From Bdellovibrionales bacterium (GTDB lineage: Bacteria > Bdellovibrionota > Bdellovibrionia > Bdellovibrionales > JAMPXM01): a DNA stretch of 64,000 nucleotides. The DNA is taken from the NCBI GenBank assembly GCA_016713885.1, contig JADJOF010000001.1, positions 310,001-374,000 on the forward strand. Direction: 5' to 3'. The translations under genes and the position numbers were made by a program. The stretch's first letter is position 1. The number at the start of each line of letters is the position of its first letter. The notes beneath the pieces were generated by a model. It was given only the letters and a program-made list of their open reading frames with translations. It did no database searches and was not told the origin of the DNA. Shown here in pieces: positions 7,261-16,816 of this stretch.

Positions 7261-8559
7261 ATGACCGCAAAAAAGCACGTCGCCAAGTCAGGTAAACAAA
7301 AAAATCGCTCAGCTCGCTCACAGATGGTGCACGGTCAGCCGATCACCGCGGCATGGAACTTCTCACGCCACCTCATCCCGCCGATCACCTCCAACACCAC
7401 CTACCGTCTCGACTCGCTCGATCGCGGTGCCCGCGGATTTATGCAGTTTGGCAGCGATGAGTCCAAAAACAAAGAGCAGATCCTGATCTACGATCGTCTC
7501 GATGAACCCAACACGCTCCTTCTTGAGGAGCAATTAAGCCTCCTCGAGGGCTCCGAAGCCGCCGTGACGTTTGGATCGGGCATGGGGGCGATTTCAGCAA
7601 CATTGCTTTCAGTGTTGAAGAGCGGACAGAAGATTGTCGCCCACCGCAATCTTTACGGCTGTACCTACAGTCTCCTCACCGATTGGCTACCGCGATTTGG
7701 CATCGAATCGAACTTTATCGACGTCACCTGCAAAGAGCATCGCCAACTCCTGAACGACAAGGCGGTTCGTGTTTTGTATTTCGAATGTGTTTCAAACCCC
7801 AGTCTTGATCTCGCCGATCTGCCGGCAATCGCGAAAGACGTTCGACAAATCAATAAGGGCCGCAGCGAAAGCGATCGCATCATCGTCATCGTCGACAACA
7901 CCTTCGCTACGCCATGGGCACTTCGCCCGCTGGAATGGGGTATCGACATTGTCGTTCACAGTCTCACCAAGAACATCGGCGGATTCGGCGTGGAGATGGG
8001 CGGTGCCGCCATGTGCGCCAAGAAGTTCGAACGCTCTTTGAAGCTCGCCCGCAAAGACTTTGGTGCGATCTTGAATCCAAAGTCGGCCTGGCACGTCACT
8101 GTACACGGCATTCCAACTCTCGCCGTTCGCTTTGAGCGACAACAGAAAAATGCAATGGCTGTGGCGCGCTTTCTCGAGAAACATCCCAAGGTGGAGCGCG
8201 TGCTCTACCCGGGACTCAAATCTCATCCACAATATGCGCTAGCGCGAAAGATGTTGCGAACTCCAGAAGGGGAGTTTGCTCCGGGCACGATGATCTCCTT
8301 TGTTCTCAAAGGCGATATGGGTCGCTGCCGAAAGTTTGTCGACCACGTCGCGAAGAACTCTTACTCGATCACCTTGGCTGTGAGCCTTGGTTTAACGAAG
8401 ACGCTGATCGAGGTTCCGGGCTATATGACTCACTCGGCGATTCCCAAAGATAAACTCGCTGGCTCAGGAATTGATCCAAGGATGATCCGACTCAGTCTTG
8501 GAATTGAGGATGAACGAGATCTCATCGCCGACCTCGACGCTGCGTTCCGCTCATTCTGA
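7261..8559 (+). CDS. Cys/Met-metabolism PLP-dependent enzyme (cystathionine gamma-synthase / methionine gamma-lyase family)
   Basis: 432 residues. Family landmarks in order are YDRLDEPNTLLLEEQLSLLE, the cofactor loop TFGSGMGAISATL, the Asp-bearing VIVDNTFATPW, the Schiff-base lysine in VHSLTKNIGGFG, and a C-terminal domain ending LSLGIEDERDLI. These enzymes catalyse gamma-replacement, gamma-elimination or beta-elimination on Cys/Met-type substrates in the cytoplasm. The sequence does not separate cystathionine gamma-synthase, O-acetylhomoserine sulfhydrylase and methionine gamma-lyase. It is monocistronic and diverges from the hydrolase gene. The N-terminus is Lys-rich and slightly longer than usual. 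Confidence 0.88.
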   Translation: MTAKKHVAKSGKQKNRSARSQMVHGQPITAAWNFSRHLIPPITSNTTYRLDSLDRGARGFMQFGSDESKNKEQILIYDRLDEPNTLLLEEQLSLLEGSEAAVTFGSGMGAISATLLSVLKSGQKIVAHRNLYGCTYSLLTDWLPRFGIESNFIDVTCKEHRQLLNDKAVRVLYFECVSNPSLDLADLPAIAKDVRQINKGRSESDRIIVIVDNTFATPWALRPLEWGIDIVVHSLTKNIGGFGVEMGGAAMCAKKFERSLKLARKDFGAILNPKSAWHVTVHGIPTLAVRFERQQKNAMAVARFLEKHPKVERVLYPGLKSHPQYALARKMLRTPEGEFAPGTMISFVLKGDMGRCRKFVDHVAKNSYSITLAVSLGLTKTLIEVPGYMTHSAIPKDKLAGSGIDPRMIRLSLGIEDERDLIADLDAAFRSF

Positions 8560-8599
8560 GTCCTTGCCTCGAGTTCCGATAGCGCGGTGAACTTTTGCC

Positions 8600-9661
8600 A
8601 TGGGACAAAGTTTTTCGCTTCGCAAAGCCGGCTCGATTTTTGGCTCGATTGGTGGACGCTTTGACGCCTCGGAGGCGCGCAAGTCGTTTCCATCAGGATC
8701 GAAGGTCGGTTCTTATTTTGATGTCACCGAACTCGGGCGCGAGGTCGGTTTTCTTCGGCGACCCGAAGAACCTCTCGCCATTTCAATCTTTGTCACTAAG
8801 GGTGGCGTTCTCAAAACGACGCTCACTTTGAATTTGGCGCGAATGGCGGCGCTACATGGGATTCGCGTCTGCGTTGTCGGACTCGACATGCAAGGAGACA
8901 TCACACAGGCACTCGGCTGTGCCGGGCCTGACGAGGATCAGTCTCTTGAAGATGCATTGAAGACTCTGAATTCACTCAAAGGCCTTGCTGATTTTTCGCA
9001 GGGTCAAACTTCGCTCGACTCCATTATCTGTCCAACTGAAATTCCCACGCTTTTCTATATTCCAGAAACACCCGACCTGGTTGGCCTTGATCAAAGCCTG
9101 CTCTCTCGCAATCGACGTGAGTACTGGCTAAAAGAGAACGTCGTCGATCATCTTAAAGAGTCCTTTGATCTGATTCTGATGGATTGCTCGCCAAACTGGA
9201 ATCGCCTGATCAACAACGCTCTCGTTGCGAGCGATGCGGTGATCTCGCCCATCGAAAGTAAGATCAATAACTTTAGGAACCTCAAAACCTTTCGCGCACT
9301 GATGGCCGAGTTCGGTCGCGATATGCGGCTTGAGTTTAAGCATCTCTTTGTTCCGACACGCCTTGTGAGCTCACGGCGCCTCTCGCGAGAGATCTACGAG
9401 TGGTACCGCGCCAACCTTGAAACTTGCACCGCGTACTCGATCCGCGAAGGCGTCCAGGGTGAAGAGGCAACGGCGCTTCGCCTGTCAATCCCGGAACACT
9501 CTCCGGGTTGTGCCGCCGCCGCCGAAATTCGACTTTTGCTCAGCGAGATCGCATCGACTCTTGGATTTGCTGCACCCGAAGCGGAACAGCGCCTGATACT
9601 GGATCACGCCAAACTCACCGGGACTCCGGACCGAGCAACCGAACTTTCGATTGAGGTATAG
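8600..9661 (+). CDS. ParA-family ATPase
   Basis: 353 residues. The deviant Walker A motif FVTKGGVLKTT starts at about residue 70, preceded by a conserved-looking 65-residue leader. Further motifs are VVGLDMQGD (A') and LILMDCSPNW (Walker B). This is the ParA/MinD/Soj fold, which uses ATP-dependent dimerisation to position DNA or protein complexes. No parB lies next to it and the region is not at an origin, so it is probably an orphan positioning ATPase rather than the main chromosome-segregation ParA. A 65-residue gene follows after one base. Confidence 0.82.
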   Translation: MGQSFSLRKAGSIFGSIGGRFDASEARKSFPSGSKVGSYFDVTELGREVGFLRRPEEPLAISIFVTKGGVLKTTLTLNLARMAALHGIRVCVVGLDMQGDITQALGCAGPDEDQSLEDALKTLNSLKGLADFSQGQTSLDSIICPTEIPTLFYIPETPDLVGLDQSLLSRNRREYWLKENVVDHLKESFDLILMDCSPNWNRLINNALVASDAVISPIESKINNFRNLKTFRALMAEFGRDMRLEFKHLFVPTRLVSSRRLSREIYEWYRANLETCTAYSIREGVQGEEATALRLSIPEHSPGCAAAAEIRLLLSEIASTLGFAAPEAEQRLILDHAKLTGTPDRATELSIEV

Positions 9662-9662
9662 A

Positions 9663-9860
9663 ATGGCAATTGGACTGGCTCATGTAAAAAGTCGGAAAAT
9701 TGAAAAGACCCCGCCCGCCGAGGTCATCGCTGCGATACCGCCCCTTGCGCCGGATAAGGTTTCAACAAAGAAATTGAAAGCTCTCGTCGTGGCAGCGCGA
9801 GCGCCGCCGACATTGAAGAGCCCGAATCGACTTGGATGGACTGGAGCGCCAACCGAGTGA
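9663..9860 (+). CDS. Small basic protein coupled to the ParA-like gene
   Basis: 65 residues from an ATG one base after the ParA stop, so translation is probably coupled. The protein is rich in Lys, Ala and Pro, with no signal peptide, membrane segment or recognised domain. Small partners of ParA-like ATPases often stimulate the ATPase through a basic N-terminus; the Lys/Arg cluster here (VKSRKIEK) would allow that, but this is inference from position and composition only. It is otherwise a hypothetical protein. Confidence 0.5.
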   Translation: MAIGLAHVKSRKIEKTPPAEVIAAIPPLAPDKVSTKKLKALVVAARAPPTLKSPNRLGWTGAPTE

Positions 9861-9966
9861 CCGCAGCGCCAGCGTCTGTGGCAATGGCCACAATCCAACG
9901 GCTCTGCGCTCTTGAGAATCAACTCTTGGGCTGGGCAGAGTCGCAAATCACGACTCGCCGTCACAC

Positions 9967-10656
9967 TCAGAAGTAAACGTACAGGCCGCCAAGCGCGACC
10001 AATCCCGAAGTTGTCGAACTTGTCGTTCCGCCGTTTTGTTGGAATCGGTAGACGAGGTCGCCGCGAACAGCGACCGTATTTCCGAACGGAAACCATTTCA
10101 TTTGTCCACCGCCCTGAAAGCGCAGAGTCGTTGCGCTCGTTTCGGCTGAACCCACCGTTGTTGAAACCATCGCATAAATCGCTTCGCCACCGGCGCCATA
10201 AACAAGCTCGGTACCCGGAGTGTTCGGGACAACGTTGTAGTCAAAAAAGCCGCCAGCGCCAATTGTCCGCGAGCTCGATCCTGTCGTCGATGTATAGTAA
10301 AAGGTGCCCAGGCCGCCGTACTCCATCTCACCTTTGTTCCATCCGTAACGACCGGACAAATCCAAGGTACTGGTTGAGGTACTTGAGGACGATGTCGTCA
10401 ATGACGAGAACGATGCCGATCCGCCCACAATCATTTCTCGCGACCCAGTACCGTGGCCCGCGGTCATCGAACCTTCAGATGACCCCGTGCCAACTTCGAT
10501 CAACTGACCCACGCGCGGTTTTACGTCGTCAGGAAACTGCACAATCGCTTTTTTTCCCTGAACTTTAAGAATTTTAGCCTGCTGAGCCCGCGCCTGTCCC
10601 GGCAGCACCGCAAGCACCACCAGCACGGCCAGGAGCGAAACTTTGTTGAATATCAT
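9967..10656 (-). CDS. Exported beta-barrel-like outer-membrane protein
   Basis: 229 residues with a clear signal peptide (SLLAVLVVLAVLPGQARAQ). A short domain (AKILKVQGKKAIVQF) follows, then a Ser/Thr-rich linker and alternating amphipathic strands ending in a terminal aromatic (LGGLYVYF), the usual C-terminal signature of outer-membrane beta barrels. It should be exported by Sec and inserted by BAM. No specific family is recognised; strand number and function are unknown. It is convergent with the ParA pair and divergent from rhlE. Confidence 0.65.
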   Translation of the reverse strand: MIFNKVSLLAVLVVLAVLPGQARAQQAKILKVQGKKAIVQFPDDVKPRVGQLIEVGTGSSEGSMTAGHGTGSREMIVGGSASFSSLTTSSSSTSTSTLDLSGRYGWNKGEMEYGGLGTFYYTSTTGSSSRTIGAGGFFDYNVVPNTPGTELVYGAGGEAIYAMVSTTVGSAETSATTLRFQGGGQMKWFPFGNTVAVRGDLVYRFQQNGGTTSSTTSGLVALGGLYVYF

Positions 10657-10809
10657 GATGGAATCCTCCGACGAAGTATTGCTTTTAGCCTACGCTGAGC
10701 TTCAGTCCGCTACAAACCAGCTCAAGACGATGGTCCTGCCCCGATACTTAATTCATGCCGAAAACCCTTCGTATCTTTCGGCACTTACGCGTGTTAGGGT
10801 CGCGGACCT

Positions 10810-12198
10810 ATGAAATTTTCTGATCTCGCACTTATCGAACCGATCCAAACCGCTATCGCTGAAGCCGGTTACACTGAACCAACACCCATCCAACAGGCCG
10901 CGATTCCGACCCTCCTTGAGGGCCGCGATCTTCTTGGCTGTGCTCAAACGGGCACAGGAAAGACCGCTGCGTTTGCCCTGCCGATCTTGCAGCGCCTCGC
11001 CCAGAACCCACGTCGACCCGAGCCACGACACGCACGCGTTCTTGTGCTGGCTCCGACGCGTGAATTGGCTATTCAAATTCACGATAGCTTCCGCGCTTAT
11101 GGTAAACATCTGCGTTTTAGAACTGCAGTCGTTTTTGGAGGAGTCGGCCAGGCTCCCCAGGTCAAAGCTCTTTCAAACGGTGTTGAGGTTTTAATTGCAA
11201 CTCCAGGTCGCCTCCTTGATTTGATCAATCAAAAGTATTTACGCCTGGGCGGACTTGAAGTCTTTGTTCTCGACGAAGCCGATCGCATGCTCGATATGGG
11301 CTTTATTCACGATATTCGCAAAGTCATCGCGATGCTTCCCGCGAAACGTCATAATCTGTTTTTCTCGGCGACAATGCCGCCCGATATTCGCAAGCTCGCC
11401 GATTCCATTCTAACCGAACCCGCCTACGTCGAAGTCGCCCCCGTTTCGAGTACGGCCGAGCTTATCGAGCAGTCGGTTATGTACGTTGAGAAAAACCGCA
11501 AAAAGGAACTTTTGCGACACGTTTTAAAGAACCCGGCCCTCAAGCGCGTCATTGTTTTCACAAGAACAAAACGCGGCGCCAATCAGGTTAGCGAAGTGCT
11601 TGAAAAGAGTGGCGTCGTCAGCGAAGCCATCCACGGCAATAAGTCACAATCAGCCCGCCAAAAAGCGCTGGAGAACTTCCGCGCTGGCCGCACGCGTGTT
11701 TTGGTTGCGACTGATATCGCGGCTCGTGGAATCGACATCGACGGCATCACACATGTGATCAACTTCGAAGTGCCCAATATCTCTGAAAGCTACGTTCATC
11801 GCATCGGCCGTACCGCTCGTGCCGGCGCACCTGGTGCCGCGATCTCATTCTGCGACGCTGAAGAGCGCTCGTTTATAAAAGACATAGAGAAACTGATTGC
11901 ACAGCCAATTCCTGTCGATCGCACTCAGCCGTATCATTCAGACCAAGTTGAGAACAGCCGCCTGCTTTCAAAAGGCAAAGCGAAAGCCGCGATCGAAGGC
12001 CGCCAAGGCGGTGGTGGCAATCGCCGCGGCGGTCGTCCACAGTCCGGTGGACAGCGCGGCGCCAAAGCTGGCGGCTCCGGCAGCGGCGGCGGACGGCCCC
12101 AGCAAAAACCTCAACAGAGGTCGCAGCACGGCGGCGGCAAACCCGGCCCTGCTCCGGGTGCAGGCTCTGCTGGAAGCAGACCACAGCCCCGTCGGTAG
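10810..12198 (+). CDS. rhlE: DEAD-box RNA helicase, RhlE type
   Basis: 462 residues with the full DEAD-box set: Q motif (TEPTPIQQAAIP), motif I AQTGTGKT, PTRELA, TPGRLL, DEAD in VLDEADRMLDMG, SAT, and HRIGRTARAG. The C-terminal 90 residues are Gly/Arg/Gln/Pro-rich and probably bind RNA non-specifically, as in RhlE homologues. Role: ATP-dependent RNA unwinding in ribosome assembly and RNA decay. It is monocistronic with a hairpin directly downstream. A second DEAD-box gene lies at 23.4 kb. Confidence 0.92.
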   Translation: MKFSDLALIEPIQTAIAEAGYTEPTPIQQAAIPTLLEGRDLLGCAQTGTGKTAAFALPILQRLAQNPRRPEPRHARVLVLAPTRELAIQIHDSFRAYGKHLRFRTAVVFGGVGQAPQVKALSNGVEVLIATPGRLLDLINQKYLRLGGLEVFVLDEADRMLDMGFIHDIRKVIAMLPAKRHNLFFSATMPPDIRKLADSILTEPAYVEVAPVSSTAELIEQSVMYVEKNRKKELLRHVLKNPALKRVIVFTRTKRGANQVSEVLEKSGVVSEAIHGNKSQSARQKALENFRAGRTRVLVATDIAARGIDIDGITHVINFEVPNISESYVHRIGRTARAGAPGAAISFCDAEERSFIKDIEKLIAQPIPVDRTQPYHSDQVENSRLLSKGKAKAAIEGRQGGGGNRRGGRPQSGGQRGAKAGGSGSGGGRPQQKPQQRSQHGGGKPGPAPGAGSAGSRPQPRR

Positions 12199-12216
12199 AG
12201 CCGATTTATAGATTGC

Positions 12217-12250
12217 CATGGGACGAGAGTTCTCGTCCCATGACTTTTCC
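12217..12250 (+). terminator. Probable intrinsic terminator after rhlE
   Basis: A perfect 12-base inverted repeat (CATGGGACGAGA / TCTCGTCCCATG, 12217-12228 and 12231-12242) separated by two bases, followed by a T-rich tail (ACTTTTCCTTT). It lies 19 bases after the rhlE stop and before the next plus-strand gene. The very short loop also makes it a near-palindrome. Confidence 0.6.
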
Positions 12251-12285
12251 TTTACATCCAAATCGCACTTTGTTGTTCTTGCGGG

Positions 12286-13359
12286 ATGAAGATCGGCATG
12301 AAGTTCGACACGAGCCTACGTGGAAAACCCTTTCTGTTGGCCCCACTGCCCTTCGTACTCATTGTGATCTACGGGGCTCTATTTGCGCGCTGGCCCAATG
12401 ACTCCGAAAAGAAACTCCTCTCGATCTTCACCGACATCGTCTTGTTCAATACGCTTCACGGGTACTTTACCCTCGCAATGATCTTCTGTTTACCTGCCGC
12501 CGGAGTATGGCTCAAAGAGCGCGACGCCGCTGGAAGGCGCTCGTTTTTGCTCTCGTCGTCGCTTGTCGCGCTTGCTCTCTTTATCTTTACCCTCATCTTT
12601 TTAAAGATCATCGAGACTCCCGAAGCCTTTCGAGTTGGATCTCTCGCGACGTTCGAGTTTCTTCTGCCGCTAGTCGCCCTTCAACACAATCTCTGGCAGT
12701 CGATGGGGATCTCGATCGCCCTTTCGCACCTAGAGCGGAGCACTAGCGACAGCATCGCTTATCAAAAAGAGCAGCAACGCATCGGTCTGCGCGAACGCCG
12801 AATTTTCATGTTTATGCTTTTTGCCGGCTATGTTCCTCTGATCTTGCGCTGGATGGGAAAGTACTCGGCCGACCTGCTTCCAACTCAATGGACCATCGAA
12901 GAAATCTCTCTTGTTTCAAGTCTGACGATGTTCTGCTGTGTCGCTGCAATGATCTACAATCTCAGCACGGCGGCAAAGTTTAGCTGGCATCGCGGTTTTT
13001 ACCTTCTGCGTCTGGTGTCGTGGGCCCTCGTCCCCATTTCACCGTATGGGTACTACACCTCGGCCGCCATTCATGGCATCGAGTACGCTTTTGTTTTGGC
13101 GCTCATGATCGGGCCCGGCGCACGCGCCAAGATCTTCTGGGGTCTCGCCGGGTTTCTCGCTCTTGGCGTCGCCCTCCGCGTCGGTACCTTTGCTTTTTAC
13201 GAATACGAATTTGGCCAAGGACCCCTCTGGCTCGGACTGATTATGGCTGCGGGCCAAACCTTTGCGACGCTACACTATCATCTCGACCGGGAGCTTTTCA
13301 CAATGCGGTGGTCAGAGAATCGGCGCTTCACAGGAGCACCGCTCCTGCGGTCACCGTAA
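12286..13359 (+). CDS. Polytopic inner-membrane protein of unknown function
   Basis: 357 residues with about eight or nine hydrophobic segments from residue 20 onward (for example FLLAPLPFVLIVIYGALFA, FLLSSSLVALALFIFTLIF, IFWGLAGFLALGVALRVG) and short charged loops. No transporter or enzyme motif is recognised. Its stop shares a base with the start of the next gene (TAATG), so it is translationally coupled to the penicillin-acylase-like lipoprotein. The two may work together at the envelope; that link is inferred from the overlap alone. Confidence 0.7.
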   Translation: MKIGMKFDTSLRGKPFLLAPLPFVLIVIYGALFARWPNDSEKKLLSIFTDIVLFNTLHGYFTLAMIFCLPAAGVWLKERDAAGRRSFLLSSSLVALALFIFTLIFLKIIETPEAFRVGSLATFEFLLPLVALQHNLWQSMGISIALSHLERSTSDSIAYQKEQQRIGLRERRIFMFMLFAGYVPLILRWMGKYSADLLPTQWTIEEISLVSSLTMFCCVAAMIYNLSTAAKFSWHRGFYLLRLVSWALVPISPYGYYTSAAIHGIEYAFVLALMIGPGARAKIFWGLAGFLALGVALRVGTFAFYEYEFGQGPLWLGLIMAAGQTFATLHYHLDRELFTMRWSENRRFTGAPLLRSP

Positions 13360-15602
13360 TGCAGTTTCGATATCTCGCGCTCTCAATACTTCTCGTCACA
13401 GGTGGCTGTCAGACATCTCCAGTCAACTCGCCGACGATCGTGGATACGCCCGCAATTGCACTGCAGAATGCCGCGAAAGGGTTCGACAAGTTCCCAAACA
13501 TCAAAGTCACCATTGATGCCTTTGATATTCCGCACGTCATGGCAGAGACCGCCAACGGGGCCTACTACGCCCAAGGATTTCTCCACGCCTACTTTCGCCT
13601 ATGGCAAATGGAGTTCCGCGCGCGACTAGCAGAAGGAACATCTGGCCTCCTTACCGTTGGAACCCTCACCAGCGATGATCAATTTGCACAGAAAGGCGAG
13701 CTCCTTGCGGCGGCGCTGAAAGTCGAATCAGAGATTTTGAACGACCCCGAAATGAAGGCGGCCGCATTGGCCTACTGCGAAGGCGTTAACGCCCGGATCC
13801 GACAACTCAACGCCCAAACGACGCCAGAGCAGTACCGACGGCGCGGACTCCGCCCGCGGCCGTGGTCGCCCCTCCAGATTGCTCTCTCAATCGTCTCCTC
13901 AACGTGGGGTCAGGCGCGACCCGCCGACGAACTTCGTCTCGACACAGTAAAGAAGTCCGTGTCGAGACATGTCTTTCAACAGTTCTTCCCGCTACCGGAA
14001 AACATGAAGGTCTCCGGCACAACAAGTCCCCACGGAGATCGCCACCAGTACGCACTTGCCTTGGACCGACTTCAAAGCAGCCTCGACACCGGCAGCAACG
14101 CCTTTAGCGTCCACGGATCTCGAACCGCGAACGGAAGGCCGATCGTCGCCAATGATTTTCATCTCGACTACGTCGTTCCAACCCTGCTGCTGCCAATGCA
14201 GTTAGTGGCCAACAAGTTCAATGCCTTTGGCGCCACTTCGATCGGAATACCGGGAGTGATCTCCGGCACCAACAGTCATCTGGCGTGGACCATCGTCAAT
14301 TCGATGGCCGACACGACCGATTGGTTTCGACTCAAATTCCGCGATCCTTCGAGACAAGAGTACCGGTGGAATGGACAGTGGCGACGAGTCGATTCTCGAA
14401 TTCGCGAAACGGTGCTTAACGACGGTAAAATCGCACGCGTTGAAGTTAGAATGTCCGAAGCAGGGCCACTTCTCCCCGTTGGCTCAAATGGTGAGGAGCT
14501 CGCTCTGAGCTGGATCGGCGCCATCGGCAGAACGACTTTCTTACCCTTTATTCTCCTTCCAAAAACTGAGCGAACAGGTGACTGCGGTGACAGCGCCCTC
14601 CTTGCCAGCCTCTCGCACGTTGTTCTTACATGTACCGATCGCGCCAATTCGATCGGCGAGTGGTGGGGCGGGCTGATTCCAAATCGGGCGCAAGACCGCG
14701 ATCCTAGGACCGTCGCCGACGTCGAGTCGTCAGCGCAAGTCTGGAGCGGATATCCCTCGGCAGAAAAGCATGTTCGCATGACAAATATTGCCGACTACTC
14801 CGTCAACGCTAACTCTTCGCCCGATCACATTGGCGACTCGTTGAATTTTTATTTGGGATGGGAGTTCTCACCGCCGTTTCGACGCAATCGCATTGTCGAC
14901 CTTTTGCGAACTCACACAAAACTACAGGTCTCCGACGCCATTCGCATACAATCCGACATCACCGACTATCGACATGGCGAACTCGCCAATCTGCTGCCGT
15001 TGGCATTTGAGCAAAAAGCCGACGACGGCAGCTGCGAAAAAGCACTCGCCCTCAATCTCAAAAGTTGGGACGCAGCATATGGATTGAACTCATCACTCCC
15101 GGCACTCTATCAAGACTATATCGCCGCCATCGAACGTCGTTTGGTACCGTCCGCGATTGGCGCTTTCGGGGAACAGGTCGGCTCAGTTCGGCTGTCAGTC
15201 TTCCAAACCCTGCGCGACGGCCTTAAGATAAGACGCCGCGAGGTTATCGGGGCGGTCCGTTCGTCAGCAAATGAGCTCTGTCGCATTGGGACAAAACGAC
15301 AACCCTGGGGAAAGGCCAATCGGGCACAGTTTCACACTTTCGGCGCAAGCGATGACGACGGCCCTGAAGAAATCGAGGCGCCAGGCGCAACAAGCACGGT
15401 TTTTTCACAGGGTCGGGTGAGGGGAACGGTCTGGCGAATAGTGACTCAGCTAGACGAACGTCCACGTGTTTGGTTTTCCTCTATCGGGCAACTCGATAGT
15501 GGAACCGATCACCTCGCCAACTCCTCGTGGACACAGCGATGGTCCAAACAAGAAATGGTCGAAGTCCGGTTTTTTGAGCCCTCGGATTTCTCTTTACGAT
15601 GA
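13359..15602 (+). CDS. Penicillin acylase (S45) family Ntn-hydrolase, lipoprotein
   Basis: 747 residues from the ATG at 13359, which overlaps the previous stop. The long open frame upstream (to 13020) is not coding. An N-terminal lipobox (LVTGGC) predicts lipidation. The alpha-chain region has HGxPHV-like IDAFDIPHVMAET and YAQGFLHAYFRLWQMEFRARLAEG. The predicted autocatalytic cleavage and nucleophile site is the Ser in DTGSNAFSVHGSR, about residue 247, followed by NDFHLD and a long beta chain. Members hydrolyse amides such as beta-lactams, acyl-homoserine lactones or acyl amino acids in the periplasm. The substrate here is unknown. Confidence 0.85.
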   Translation: MQFRYLALSILLVTGGCQTSPVNSPTIVDTPAIALQNAAKGFDKFPNIKVTIDAFDIPHVMAETANGAYYAQGFLHAYFRLWQMEFRARLAEGTSGLLTVGTLTSDDQFAQKGELLAAALKVESEILNDPEMKAAALAYCEGVNARIRQLNAQTTPEQYRRRGLRPRPWSPLQIALSIVSSTWGQARPADELRLDTVKKSVSRHVFQQFFPLPENMKVSGTTSPHGDRHQYALALDRLQSSLDTGSNAFSVHGSRTANGRPIVANDFHLDYVVPTLLLPMQLVANKFNAFGATSIGIPGVISGTNSHLAWTIVNSMADTTDWFRLKFRDPSRQEYRWNGQWRRVDSRIRETVLNDGKIARVEVRMSEAGPLLPVGSNGEELALSWIGAIGRTTFLPFILLPKTERTGDCGDSALLASLSHVVLTCTDRANSIGEWWGGLIPNRAQDRDPRTVADVESSAQVWSGYPSAEKHVRMTNIADYSVNANSSPDHIGDSLNFYLGWEFSPPFRRNRIVDLLRTHTKLQVSDAIRIQSDITDYRHGELANLLPLAFEQKADDGSCEKALALNLKSWDAAYGLNSSLPALYQDYIAAIERRLVPSAIGAFGEQVGSVRLSVFQTLRDGLKIRRREVIGAVRSSANELCRIGTKRQPWGKANRAQFHTFGASDDDGPEEIEAPGATSTVFSQGRVRGTVWRIVTQLDERPRVWFSSIGQLDSGTDHLANSSWTQRWSKQEMVEVRFFEPSDFSLR

Positions 15603-15648
15603 CTCGATTTGAGACACTGTCGCGCGACCGACTTGACGGGTTGCTTTG

Positions 15649-16083
15649 ATGTTTAAAACTGATTACACTGATTTGGTGCGGAATAAGACCTTCTGTCGGC
15701 GCCAGTTTTTTCGTCAGTCACTTCTCGCGGGGACTTTATTAGTTCCCGGGGGCCTGTTTGCCCTTCGCGGCTTTCCAATTAAACTGACTTTTAAAATTGC
15801 ATTCCCTGCTGGCAAAACGATTGCGGACTACAATCGGGAAATGTCGCTCTGGATTGATCAGGCCCGCTTTACGACCGGCATTGAGAAAATGATGGCCGAC
15901 GGTTCGATCCGAGCCAAGGTTCCGGTTGCGCTCAAGCCTGATGAGAATCTTGTCTACTCCTATGTCTTTGCCGATATACGGTCCCTTAATCGCTTTCGCG
16001 ATCTCGTAACTGACTGCTCCTTCGACAAAGCTTCGCGCGAAGCTCTTGGTTACAAGTCCGATACCTCCATCTCTCTCGGTTAA
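15649..16083 (+). CDS. Small exported protein with a twin-arginine signal
   Basis: 144 residues from the ATG at 15649. The N-terminus has a twin-arginine-type signal (FCRRQFFRQSLLAGTLLVPGG), with RR at about 18-19 followed by a hydrophobic stretch, so Tat export is likely; tatC and a tatA/B gene occur at 60-61 kb. The mature part (about 100 residues) is not recognised and has no obvious cofactor motif. A hydroxylase-like gene follows almost directly and may act with it. Confidence 0.65.
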   Translation: MFKTDYTDLVRNKTFCRRQFFRQSLLAGTLLVPGGLFALRGFPIKLTFKIAFPAGKTIADYNREMSLWIDQARFTTGIEKMMADGSIRAKVPVALKPDENLVYSYVFADIRSLNRFRDLVTDCSFDKASREALGYKSDTSISLG

Positions 16084-16087
16084 GAGC

Positions 16088-16816
16088 TTGGAACGTTCAG
16101 AGACAGATTTTCCTGTCGTGAACAAAGAGGACCTCAAGTCGCTGCTAATTTCACAAGACTTTGATGTCGTCTGCCTCGGTGAAGACGCAAAAAAATATGT
16201 TCGTCTCAGCGAGGTTCAAGCAGCCACGCGCGACGTTCTTGCCCACTACAAACTCTTGGGAAAAGACGACTACGCCGGCTACACGGCGATCGGCCTTCAG
16301 TACGAGGATGAGAACAATCCCCTGTACGATGCCAACGGACAACTCTTCTTTATTTCACCGGCAGGCAAGGTCAGCCAATCGCGGCCAGTGAAGCTTATGA
16401 CCAAGGTCAACGAAGTCGGCATACGTTTCAAACCGTTGATCGACTATCTGTCCTCTTCTTTTCGCGTCTCGCGGGGCCGCTTGCTCAAGGCCGCACCTGG
16501 CTTTCACATGAGCTCGCATCGCGACGGGCATTTTTGTGGCACGGTCCACTACCCGATCATCACCAACTCGCAGTGCCGAGTCGAGATCGATGGCCGCCAC
16601 TATCATCTGCCAGCGGACGGGCGATTCTACTTTATCAACGTCGACCTTCCGCACTCGATCGCCAACGAATCGGGCGAAGATCGTCTGCACATCACCTTTC
16701 CGGTGACCCCTTTGAGTTTTGACCGTTGGACCGACGACGATGTTAGTACCTTCGCGCCGTTCCTCAAACAGCTGAACCTCGGCGAAGAACACTACCGCGA
16801 CCGCTTAAAAAACTAG
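16088..16816 (+). CDS. Aspartyl/asparaginyl beta-hydroxylase-like Fe(II)/2-oxoglutarate enzyme
   Basis: About 242 residues; the start is uncertain (TTG at 16088, another TTG at 16046, GTG at 16118). The C-terminal double-stranded beta-helix has the iron-binding HxD in SSHRDGHFCG, an HYPIITN strand, the distal His in LPHSIANESG and the 2-oxoglutarate-binding Arg in DRLHITFP. That set fits the aspartyl/asparaginyl beta-hydroxylase family, which hydroxylates side chains of peptides or small molecules. The N-terminal ~110 residues are unassigned. The stop overlaps the convergent glycosyltransferase gene by 4 bases. Confidence 0.7.
   Translation: MERSETDFPVVNKEDLKSLLISQDFDVVCLGEDAKKYVRLSEVQAATRDVLAHYKLLGKDDYAGYTAIGLQYEDENNPLYDANGQLFFISPAGKVSQSRPVKLMTKVNEVGIRFKPLIDYLSSSFRVSRGRLLKAAPGFHMSSHRDGHFCGTVHYPIITNSQCRVEIDGRHYHLPADGRFYFINVDLPHSIANESGEDRLHITFPVTPLSFDRWTDDDVSTFAPFLKQLNLGEEHYRDRLKN

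Noticed and set aside
15646..15648. TTG start for the Tat-signal protein
   Set aside because: An ATG follows immediately at 15649 and no ribosome site favours the TTG.
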